Positions 43,310 through 50,801 of a DNA stretch of 64,000 bases are shown here, piece by piece; the stretch's first letter is position 1; the number at the start of each line of letters is the position of its first letter. The stretch is from Lachnospiraceae bacterium. Its GTDB lineage: Bacteria > Bacillota > Clostridia > Lachnospirales > Lachnospiraceae. The DNA is taken from positions 33,464-97,463 of the forward strand of contig DNUZ01000010.1 of assembly GCA_003507655.1 (NCBI GenBank). Direction: 5' to 3'. Under the pieces are notes generated by a model. That model was not told the DNA's origin. It did no database searches and was given only the letters and a program-made list of their open reading frames with translations. A program made the position numbers and the translations under genes.

Positions 43310-43525
43310 ATGAATTTACCGGAGAATGATTGTCACATATTAAGGTTGACGGATGAATTTAATGAGACGATGGTGAATTTAGAAAGGATTAAGAAAGAAG
43401 CATTGGATTTTGTTGAAGATTATGTGGCACATATGAAAGGAAGAAGAAAATTACATAAAAGAGAGTTTGAGAGAAGATATAGTTTTTCACCATTGAAATA
43501 TTTTCATAATGAACTGGGAATATAA
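43310..43525 (+). CDS. Small basic protein of unknown function downstream of the structured RNA
   Basis: 71 residues; AGGAGA (43294-43299) precedes the ATG. Mostly helical, with a central acidic/basic helix (MVNLERIKKEALDFVEDYVAHMKG) and a basic stretch (RRKLHKREFERR), then FSPLKYFHNELGI. It could bind nucleic acid, but no family is recognised. It lies 40 bases after the RNA's terminator, so either readthrough or an unseen promoter would be needed for expression. Confidence 0.55.
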   Translation: MNLPENDCHILRLTDEFNETMVNLERIKKEALDFVEDYVAHMKGRRKLHKREFERRYSFSPLKYFHNELGI

Positions 43526-43546
43526 AATGCAGGATTGCAGCAGGGA

Positions 43547-44323
43547 TCAAATCGTAACAGCAACCTGCGTAATATAATCCGAACTCTGTTCCCCACGGCT
43601 GGGTGGACCCTCTAAATAGATGCTGCGAAACGGTCCTGTGGTCTGGATATGGTTGGTCTCTACATAGGTATTTAAGGTAGCGATTGCAGTTCCGATCCCC
43701 TCATAAGGCCCGCGGTAATAGACACATAGAGCAGGGGATTCGGCAAACTCTGTCCGTTCTTCGCCTGTAAAATCGTCCTCGACCGGAATGCAGCACATCA
43801 GATCCAGACCCGTGTCAGGTTGTCCGATACGCATGGTAAACATTCTGGCAGACATGGACATCTTTCCGGTTCTGGCAGCGGCAATATAAGTGTCACGCAA
43901 TTTGTCAGCTGCATCCTTTGTATCCTTACATTGATATCTGCGGCAATAACATACCTGCTTTGGCAGGCGTACACGATGAATGCTTAAGTCGCCCGGTTTT
44001 GCAGCACGCACCTGAAGCAACTGGATATTGCGGTCTAATGCAGCACGCAGATCCATCAGACGTTCCAGATGGTGGTCGAGATTTTTAGAATCATAATAAT
44101 ATTCCTTGATTTCTGAGAGAGACAGTCCTAAGGTCTGCAAAGAGCGGATGGAGCGGATCTGTGTCATATTATCGGCGGTATAGTAGCGGTATCCACTGTT
44201 TTCATCCTTGACGGCAGGTGTCAGTAAGCCCATGTCCTCATAGACAAGGATGGTTTTTCTGGTGATACCAAGAATTTTTGCGATTTCGCCTATTTTAAAT
44301 AAATGATCGTCCTGCTTTTTCAT
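43547..44323 (-). CDS. MerR-family regulator with GyrI-like effector domain
   Basis: 258 residues from ATG 44323, with CGGAG upstream; a longer frame to 44377 overlaps the divergent promoter and is rejected. N-terminal MerR helix-turn-helix (FKIGEIAKILGITRKTILVYEDMGLLTPAVKDENSGYRYY), a dimerisation helix to about 110, then a GyrI/TipAS-like small-molecule-binding domain (LCVYYRGPYEGIGTAIATLNTYVE, SIYLEGPPS). MerR activators untwist promoters with 19-bp spacers; precisely such a promoter faces the surface-protein gene in the divergent region. Confidence 0.92.
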   Translation of the reverse strand: MKKQDDHLFKIGEIAKILGITRKTILVYEDMGLLTPAVKDENSGYRYYTADNMTQIRSIRSLQTLGLSLSEIKEYYYDSKNLDHHLERLMDLRAALDRNIQLLQVRAAKPGDLSIHRVRLPKQVCYCRRYQCKDTKDAADKLRDTYIAAARTGKMSMSARMFTMRIGQPDTGLDLMCCIPVEDDFTGEERTEFAESPALCVYYRGPYEGIGTAIATLNTYVETNHIQTTGPFRSIYLEGPPSRGEQSSDYITQVAVTI

Positions 44324-44377
44324 AATCGTTCTCCGTTCTTTTTTGAAAAAAATATGTGGAATAAGGGTAGTTATCAC

Positions 44378-44408
44378 TTGACTTGTCCCTTAGGGTACGA
44401 TTTATAAT
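44378..44408 (+). promoter_or_regulatory. MerR-type promoter with 19-bp spacer and central dyad
   Basis: TTGACT (44378-44383) and TATAAT (44403-44408) are 19 bases apart, two more than optimal. The spacer contains the dyad CCCT-T-AGGG (44387-44395). This is the classical architecture activated by MerR proteins. It points at the surface-protein gene at 44450 and is adjacent to the divergent merR gene. Confidence 0.82.
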
Positions 44409-44449
44409 TACTATAACAAAAAGTATGTAAGTTTACAAGGAGAATACAT

Positions 44450-47400
44450 ATGAGGAAACGAAATCAAATGAAAAAAGGAATTGCAGCTTTGCTTTCGGGC
44501 GTATTGGCATTCGGAATGACAGCGGGAGTTATTCCGGGGTTCGAGGACAGCATGCAATCTGTACGGGCGGCAACCAGTGAACCGAGTGTGACAGCCTATG
44601 CAACAAAGCAACAGATGATGGATGGTACTTCTGCATCGAGTGTGCTGGCATTTGGTAAGAATAGAGCCAAAGAGACGCAGAAATGGTATATCTTAGGAAA
44701 AGATAAATATGTAGAAGGTGAAAATACCGTAATTTTTACAGTAAAAGACGGAATTATTCCTCTCACAAAAAAAAATGACGCACAGAAATATTCAACGGTG
44801 ACGACAAATAATAGAGAATATGTGTCCAGCTATGGAACATACACAACAAAGGTACCAAAAACGGTAAATTGTAATCATTATGGAGCGAGTACTCTAAGAA
44901 AGGAACTGAATGAGATAGCGGGTGATAAGGACTGCTTTTCTACAGCGCAGCAGAAACTGTTGAATACGACCACGATAAAAACAACGTATACACTTGACAG
45001 AGTGAAGTATACCTATACGAATTCAGATAAATTATACGCTCCTGTTTTTGATCCTTCTTCATCAACAACACTCTTAAAAATAGGAAGCAGCGATCAAATA
45101 AAGATATTGAAGCGGGTCTATTGGAAGGACGGCAGCTCGACATGGACGCGTTCGGCCATGTCGAATTCTGCGACGGATGTGTACGCTGTGAAGGCTGATG
45201 TGTTTTCGACTGATCGACTTACCCAGTCGCCGCAGCTGGTTAAAGCATGCTGTGCTGCTTCTAATCTGAATCTGACAGATGTTCTCTTTGCATCATCGGC
45301 AGAAGCGGCAACTTCTGATACCGCAGTGTCAGGTGAGATTGCACAAGGGAAAGCAATGACTTTGCGACTGAATGGAGGTGGCAAGGATATTGGTACGGTA
45401 ACCTGCAATGCTGACGCAGGACAGATCAATGCGAAAAAAGGAAATACCGCAGGTAATGTGGCACTTGTAGTACAAGGGAATGACGGAACGAAGGACTGGT
45501 ATTACAGTAAACAGATCAGTGGAACAGATAATGTGATCGTAAATGCCTCTGATATCGCAGCAGAATCGAATACACCTTCTGATATTGATCTTGCAAATTG
45601 TAAAATCTGGCTGGAGGTAACGAAAGATAGTGTGGCTTATGCGGTTGAGGCAACAGCGACAACAAACGTGGTTAAGACCTATATTTCATCGGTAGAGATT
45701 ACAGATATTGACACACCGGTATCCAATACGGCATTAGATACTTCTGCTGTATGTGCAACCCAAGGGGTAAGCACAACTGCACCTGTTGTTACATGGACAC
45801 CGAATGACACCAACGCAGGCTATAACACAAGCTATACAGCAAGTGTTACACTTGCAGCATCTGCAAACTACGAGTTTACAGATTCTGTAATAGTGACCAT
45901 AAATGGAAACAGTGCAAGTGTAACAAAGAATGAAGATGGAACGTTAACGGCAATATGCACATTCCCTGTAACGGCAAAGGATAAACTTACAAGAATCACG
46001 GCACCGGGGGCTATTACCGTTGCGAATGGTACTGCTTATTATAAGGATATGAACCTTCCAACGCAGGTTAACATTGTGACAGAAGGAAATACGGTAGACA
46101 AAGCAGATGTTACATGGGATACAGCAAGTGGTAACTATGATCCTTCTGTATTGACAGAGCAGGTTGTAACTTTAAACGGTAGGGTAACATGTCCGGAAAA
46201 TATAGATGCAAATGGAGTACCACTTACTACCAGGATCACCATTACAGTCAGTGCTGCAGGTATTGTAGGTGCACCGACTCCATCGGTAGAAAGCGGTACA
46301 TATACTGAGAACCAGAAAGTTGCATTAGAATCTTCTACAGAAGGAGCAACCATTTATTATACAACGGATGGTGCAGAGCCGGGGAGAACGACCGGAACAA
46401 GATATACAGGCCCGATTACTGTCCCGGGAACGGAAGGTCAGAGTATAACAACAACCCTGAAAGCCATTGCAGTAAAGGATGGTATGCAGGACAGTGAGGT
46501 AAAGACATTTACCTACACGATCAATATTCCAAAACCGATCGTTAAGCATACGATTACAGCTACAGCCGGAGCAAACGGAAGCATTTCGCCAAGTGGAAAT
46601 GTGGAAGTGGTCGAAGGAGCTGACCAGACATTTACTATTACAGCAAACGACGGTTATGAGATCGAATCCCTGAAAGTGGATGGAGCAGCCGTAAGTACTG
46701 CAACAAGCTATACATTTCGAAATGTAAGGGCAGCGCATACGATAGAAGCAACCTTCAAACAAAAGATTACAGTAGAGAAACCAAGTATCGGTAAACAGCC
46801 ACAGAATGTATCTGTAAAAGCAGGAGAACAGGCAACCTTTACAGTGGCAGCTACCGGAACAGACTTAAAGTATCAGTGGCAGATAGACAGAAATGATGGT
46901 AAGGGATTTGCAGACATTGCCGGAGCAGACAGAGCAAGTTATACGACATCTGCAGTAGATAAAAATTGTAACGGTTATAAATATCAGTGTGTGATCAGCA
47001 ATTCCGCGGGTTCTGTTACAACCGGTGCAGCAACTCTGACTGTAACAGAGGATGTAACGCCTCCGGTTCAGCCTACAGTAAAGAAACCAGGTATCAGTAA
47101 ACAGCCACAGAATGTATCTGTAAAGGCAGGAGAACAGGCAACCTTTACAGTAAAAGCTACAGGAACAGACTTAACATATCAGTGGCAGATAAACAGAAAC
47201 AATGGCAAGGGATTCGTAGATATTACCGGAGCAGACAAAGCAAGCTATACGACTGGTGTGGCAGACATGCTTTGCAATGGTTATAAATATCAGTGTGTGA
47301 TCAGCAATTCTGCGGGTTCTGTTACAACGAATGCAGCAACTCTGACAGTGACAGAAAGTACGACACCATCACCGGATCCGGTTTCCTATAAAATCCTTGA

Positions 47401-47893
47401 CGGTGCCAACAGTTCATGGACAGAGAATACAGATGGAAGTCTTACCATTCGGGGAAACGGTGAAATGGAGAAGTTCCAGAATGTAAAAGTGGATGGTAAG
47501 ATCATTGATAAGAAAAACTATACGGTTACAAAGGGTTCCACGATCATCACATTGAAAGTGGATTATCTTAAGACACTTGCTACCGGAGATCATACGTTTG
47601 AAATCGTCTGGACAGATGGTTCTGCAACTACGAAGTTTGCAGTAGCAAAAAATAAATCCGGTGATAACAACAAAAACAACAATAACAATAATAAGAAGAA
47701 CAACAGCAACAACGCAAAGAATAACCAGACAACACAGAAGAATCCTACAGATACCAAGAAGAAGGAACAGAGTGTAACAGCTCCAAAGACGGGAGATACA
47801 TCTGATATGACACTTTGGACCACACTTCTGATCGTATCCTTTGCAGGAGCAGCGGGAATCGTTGTAAGAAGAAACAATAAGACTTGTAAATAG
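44450..47893 (+). CDS. Large multidomain sortase-anchored surface protein
   Basis: 1147 residues; AAGGAG precedes the ATG. Signal peptide (about 1-42). An N-terminal region of about 560 residues has no recognised domain. A chitobiase C-terminal-like domain follows (610-700, IYYTTDGAEP), then a bacterial repeat-type beta domain (697-774, AGANGSISPSG), two Ig-like modules (778-870 and 880-972), another beta domain (977-1067) and an Asn/Lys linker (1072-1097). The end is a sortase signal PKTGD (1112-1116), helix and basic tail. It may act as an adhesin or glycan-binding protein on the cell wall. Expression is probably induced by the divergent MerR protein. Confidence 0.85.
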   Translation: MRKRNQMKKGIAALLSGVLAFGMTAGVIPGFEDSMQSVRAATSEPSVTAYATKQQMMDGTSASSVLAFGKNRAKETQKWYILGKDKYVEGENTVIFTVKDGIIPLTKKNDAQKYSTVTTNNREYVSSYGTYTTKVPKTVNCNHYGASTLRKELNEIAGDKDCFSTAQQKLLNTTTIKTTYTLDRVKYTYTNSDKLYAPVFDPSSSTTLLKIGSSDQIKILKRVYWKDGSSTWTRSAMSNSATDVYAVKADVFSTDRLTQSPQLVKACCAASNLNLTDVLFASSAEAATSDTAVSGEIAQGKAMTLRLNGGGKDIGTVTCNADAGQINAKKGNTAGNVALVVQGNDGTKDWYYSKQISGTDNVIVNASDIAAESNTPSDIDLANCKIWLEVTKDSVAYAVEATATTNVVKTYISSVEITDIDTPVSNTALDTSAVCATQGVSTTAPVVTWTPNDTNAGYNTSYTASVTLAASANYEFTDSVIVTINGNSASVTKNEDGTLTAICTFPVTAKDKLTRITAPGAITVANGTAYYKDMNLPTQVNIVTEGNTVDKADVTWDTASGNYDPSVLTEQVVTLNGRVTCPENIDANGVPLTTRITITVSAAGIVGAPTPSVESGTYTENQKVALESSTEGATIYYTTDGAEPGRTTGTRYTGPITVPGTEGQSITTTLKAIAVKDGMQDSEVKTFTYTINIPKPIVKHTITATAGANGSISPSGNVEVVEGADQTFTITANDGYEIESLKVDGAAVSTATSYTFRNVRAAHTIEATFKQKITVEKPSIGKQPQNVSVKAGEQATFTVAATGTDLKYQWQIDRNDGKGFADIAGADRASYTTSAVDKNCNGYKYQCVISNSAGSVTTGAATLTVTEDVTPPVQPTVKKPGISKQPQNVSVKAGEQATFTVKATGTDLTYQWQINRNNGKGFVDITGADKASYTTGVADMLCNGYKYQCVISNSAGSVTTNAATLTVTESTTPSPDPVSYKILDGANSSWTENTDGSLTIRGNGEMEKFQNVKVDGKIIDKKNYTVTKGSTIITLKVDYLKTLATGDHTFEIVWTDGSATTKFAVAKNKSGDNNKNNNNNNKKNNSNNAKNNQTTQKNPTDTKKKEQSVTAPKTGDTSDMTLWTTLLIVSFAGAAGIVVRRNNKTCK
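46781..47365 (+). repeat. Tandem duplication of an Ig-like module in the surface protein
   Basis: Copies start at 46781 and 47087, a period of 306 bp (102 codons). Both begin with nearly the same 20 bases (CCAAGTATCGGTAAACAGCC and CCAGGTATCAGTAAACAGCC) and remain highly similar throughout, indicating a fairly recent duplication. Confidence 0.9.
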
Positions 47894-47953
47894 GATTTCT
47901 GGTGAATAGCCGGAAGGTAAAATAACCGGAAGCGGTTTATAAGACAGGATAGA

Positions 47954-47997
47954 ACAAGCTTCACTGACACGAGAGTGTTGGTGAGGCCTGTTTTTTT
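47954..47997 (+). terminator. Terminator of the surface-protein gene
   Basis: ACAAGCTTCACTGACAC (47954-47970) pairs with GTGTTGGTGAGGCCTGT (47975-47991) with several G-T pairs and one mismatch, followed by a seven-T run. Confidence 0.8.
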
Positions 47998-48050
47998 CTA
48001 TAGGAAATACCGTGTTTCCTATAGAGCAAGAAGCCCTTCGGGCGAAGATG
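47998..48050. repeat. Dispersed palindromic repeat, copy 1 (short form)
   Basis: CTATAGGAAATAC (47998-48010) pairs with GTGTTTCCTATAG (48012-48024), then a small hairpin GCCC-TTC-GGGC (48033-48043) and GAAGATG. The 27 bases 48024-48050 recur with one change at 61554-61580. This copy lies on the island; the other is chromosomal. Confidence 0.85.
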
Positions 48051-48083
48051 TGGGTATTCGGTAATCTGGATTTCAACTTTAAA

Positions 48084-48112
48084 TTGCCATAGAAAATATA
48101 TCTTGCTATAAT
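48084..48112 (+). promoter_or_regulatory. Extended -10 sigma-A promoter
   Basis: TTGCCA (48084-48089), a 17-base spacer, and TGC-TATAAT with the -10 at 48107-48112. It overlaps the sequence just before an in-frame ATG at 48115, which therefore cannot be the translation start. Confidence 0.8.
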
Positions 48113-48168
48113 TTATGGTAAAGAATAACAAAACAGGATTTTTCAGTATAAAGTTGAGGGATGAAAAG

Positions 48169-49389
48169 ATGGAACTGGATATCATAGGATTGGTAAGTGC
48201 CTGTTCCTATGCACTGGACTGCATAGAGGCCGAACTGGTACATGTTACAAACAGGCATGGAAAAAGAGTTGCATACATCAGTGTATGTATGGCAGAAAAA
48301 TTTGGAATTATAGGAGAGGCGCTGCAGGATTTAGCAATGTGTGCGCTGCTACACGACAATGCATTGACGCAGTACATATCGGAAGAGGTACGGCATGATC
48401 TGATCAAAGATCAGACCATGGATATTTCCTCTAAAAAATTAGGTGTTCACTGTGTATATGGGGAGCAGAATATCAAAAAACTTCCCTTTTATACAGATGT
48501 GACAAATGTGATCTTATATCACCATGAAAATGCAGACGGTACAGGACCGTTTAGAAAAAAATGGGAGGAAATCCCGCTGTTTGCAAGGATTATCCATTTG
48601 TGCGATACCATTGACATCATAGGAAATACCGGTGGTTATGATCAGCAGAACTGGGAGCAGGCAAAGGCATATTTAGTGAAATATGAAAATACGATCTTTG
48701 ATGCGGAATGTGTGAAGGCATTCTTAGAAGTCTTTTCCGAAGAAAAATTTGCAGACATGGGAGGAGAAGAGTTAGAAAAACGCCTTTGGGAAAAGGTACC
48801 AAGAAAGAAGCAGTTCTGCGATGAAGGGACCTGTAAAGATCTTGCGGATTTTTTTGCACAGATCGTAGATTACAAATCTGAATTTACGGGGATGCATTCG
48901 ATCGGAGTTGCCAAAAAAGCGGCAGCACTGGCAGAACATCTCGGTTATGACCGGTTAGATATTCAAAAAATCTATTTAGCAGGCGCACTTCATGATATTG
49001 GGAAAATGGCAATCGGAAATGAAATTTTAGAAAAGCCCGGACGGCTGACCGATGAGGAGTTTTCTAAGATGAAAAACCATGCCGGATATACCTATATGAT
49101 ACTGTCGGAAGTAGAGGATTTTGAAGAAATACGGGATTGGGCAGCACTTCACCACGAAAAGTTAGATGGCAGTGGATATCCTTTTGGTAAGACGGCAGAG
49201 GAGCTGAACGAGCCGGAGCGTATCTTAGCATGTGTGGATATCTATCAGGCTTTGACCGAAGACCGACCATATAAAAAGGGCATGACGCATGAGCAGGCAT
49301 GTGGAATTTTAGAGGATATGGCACAAAAAGGGTGGATTGATGCCAAAATCACAGGGCAGGTCAGAGAGTGCTTCGGGGAAATTCATTAA
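48169..49389 (+). CDS. Double HD-domain protein with C-terminal HD-GYP-like module
   Basis: 406 residues from ATG 48169, with TGAGGG 8 bases upstream. First HD domain: RHGKRVAYISVCMAEKFG, CALLHDNAL and ILYHHENADGTGPF. Second HD-GYP domain: FTGMHSIGVAKKAAALAEHLG, ALHDIGKMAIGNEILEKPGRL, ALHHEKLDGSGYPFG, DIYQALTEDRPYKKGM. Known HD-GYP proteins hydrolyse cyclic di-GMP or related dinucleotides. The metal ligands and GYP-type DGSGYP are present, so the second domain should be active. There is no receiver or membrane domain. It ends 4 bases into the convergent araC gene. Confidence 0.88.
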   Translation: MELDIIGLVSACSYALDCIEAELVHVTNRHGKRVAYISVCMAEKFGIIGEALQDLAMCALLHDNALTQYISEEVRHDLIKDQTMDISSKKLGVHCVYGEQNIKKLPFYTDVTNVILYHHENADGTGPFRKKWEEIPLFARIIHLCDTIDIIGNTGGYDQQNWEQAKAYLVKYENTIFDAECVKAFLEVFSEEKFADMGGEELEKRLWEKVPRKKQFCDEGTCKDLADFFAQIVDYKSEFTGMHSIGVAKKAAALAEHLGYDRLDIQKIYLAGALHDIGKMAIGNEILEKPGRLTDEEFSKMKNHAGYTYMILSEVEDFEEIRDWAALHHEKLDGSGYPFGKTAEELNEPERILACVDIYQALTEDRPYKKGMTHEQACGILEDMAQKGWIDAKITGQVRECFGEIH

Positions 49390-50612
49390 AAAATCTTTTC
49401 CCGATATTCTTTCGGGGTGTTTCCAACCTGTTTTTTAAAGATCTTTGTGAAATAATTCACATCGGGAATTCCGCAGGCTGCGGCAATCTCCTGAATTTGT
49501 AAGTTAGTAGAATTTAAAAGAAAAATAGCATGTTCCACACGTTTCCGGTTCACATATTCTGTCAATGTTGAACCGGTTTCTTTTTTAAAAAGAGTGGAGA
49601 GATAACTGGAGTTGACACCGAGAAGCTCTGCCTGGGATTTAAGACTCAGATCGGCAGTTAAATCTGAGTCAATGCGTGTGAGGACTTTTCGGATTAACAG
49701 GGAATAGCCTTTCATGGAGTGATTTTTGACAAGCAGACAGTACTTGTGAGCCATTTCTTTTTGCAGGGAAAAAGCATCTTCCTCGGAGGTGAGAGCCTCG
49801 ATCTGATGGGCAAAGCGGGAGGAAAGGCTGTCAATATGAAGAGGGTGGACCGTACCGGCTTCTGCGGCTTTGCGAAGCAGGGTATTGAGGATGATCGTGT
49901 AATTTTTCACATTACGAAGAGAGTCACTGGTGCGTGGCTCTAAATCTTTTGCCGGAAGGGCATGTAAAAACATCTCTGCTTTGTGAATCTGTCCTTTGGA
50001 GACTGCCTGTATCAGCATATTTTCTTTGTGATAGCGTTCCTCTAAAAACTTCATACTGAAAAGAGTCTCTTCCGGTGAGGAAGGAACCGGACGTTTAGCG
50101 ACAGGCTGGTAATCAGAGGAAACAGATTTGTTGATTTCCTGAATAGAAAAAGCATCCATTCCACCGAAAAGTTCAGAACAGAGAACGTGTAAGGCAGTCA
50201 AAAGGAGCTGTTCATCAGAAACAGTGGTCAGTGACTGATAATAAAGCTGTAGCTGTAACAGCAGGGAATCGGGAAAAGATAGTTTTTTTGCATTTTCTAA
50301 TAAGGACTCTGTGGAAATATTGCTCAGACGGTAAGGACCGAGAAGAGCATAGGCAGTTTCCGTGCCTTCAGGAAGCCGGAAAAAGAAATAGTGACAGAAA
50401 AACTCATCCTGAATCTTATAGACCCTTTGGGGCTTACAGTGGGAACAGAGGCGTTGAAACTCCAATAAATAATCGGTGTCCGGATTTAAAAGACGGCGCA
50501 GTCCTAAATCCGGATCAGGTATTGTTCCATGGCTATCGCAGAGAATACGGAAGTTTAGATGAAATTGTTCCAGTAATTTTTGGAAAAAATGAAGTTCAGC
50601 TTCGTGTTGCAT
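49386..50612 (-). CDS. AraC-family transcriptional regulator, probable activator of the glucuronide genes
   Basis: 408 residues; AAAGGAC precedes the ATG. An N-terminal sensory half carries a Cys/His pair (LCSHCKPQRVYKI, HYFFFRLPEG), possibly a PocR-like ligand domain. The C-terminal two-helix-turn-helix AraC DNA-binding domain is about 305-405 (LSLKSQAELLGVNSSYLSTLFKKETGSTLTEYV; IQEIAAACGIPDVNYFTKIFKKQVGNTPKEYR). It is divergent from gusA and shares a 189-bp control region containing a dyad, so glucuronide-responsive activation of gusA is likely. Confidence 0.88.
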   Translation of the reverse strand: MQHEAELHFFQKLLEQFHLNFRILCDSHGTIPDPDLGLRRLLNPDTDYLLEFQRLCSHCKPQRVYKIQDEFFCHYFFFRLPEGTETAYALLGPYRLSNISTESLLENAKKLSFPDSLLLQLQLYYQSLTTVSDEQLLLTALHVLCSELFGGMDAFSIQEINKSVSSDYQPVAKRPVPSSPEETLFSMKFLEERYHKENMLIQAVSKGQIHKAEMFLHALPAKDLEPRTSDSLRNVKNYTIILNTLLRKAAEAGTVHPLHIDSLSSRFAHQIEALTSEEDAFSLQKEMAHKYCLLVKNHSMKGYSLLIRKVLTRIDSDLTADLSLKSQAELLGVNSSYLSTLFKKETGSTLTEYVNRKRVEHAIFLLNSTNLQIQEIAAACGIPDVNYFTKIFKKQVGNTPKEYREKIF

Positions 50613-50745
50613 GGCAGAGTCCTTTCTAAATTACATTTTCTTTTCGTAATATTATTTCCCATTTTCGTAGATTTTTTAGATTAATTTTAAAATTTATAAA
50701 AATTCATAAAAAAAGTACCAGAATAGCAAGAAATTCTACTCACGC

Positions 50746-50769
50746 TGTAACGAACAGATACGTTACAAT
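50746..50769 (+). promoter_or_regulatory. Dyad upstream of gusA, candidate operator
   Basis: TGTAACG (50746-50752), 8 bases, CGTTACA (50761-50767): a perfect inverted repeat overlapping a possible -10 TACAAT (50764-50769) that has no good -35. A weak -35 is typical of AraC-dependent promoters. Confidence 0.55.
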
Positions 50770-50801
50770 CCGAATCACAACAGAGATAGAGGAGGAAAAC
50801 G

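Noticed and set aside
48115-48168. Earlier ATG for the HD-GYP protein
   Set aside because: It sits three bases after the promoter -10, upstream of the expected transcription start.
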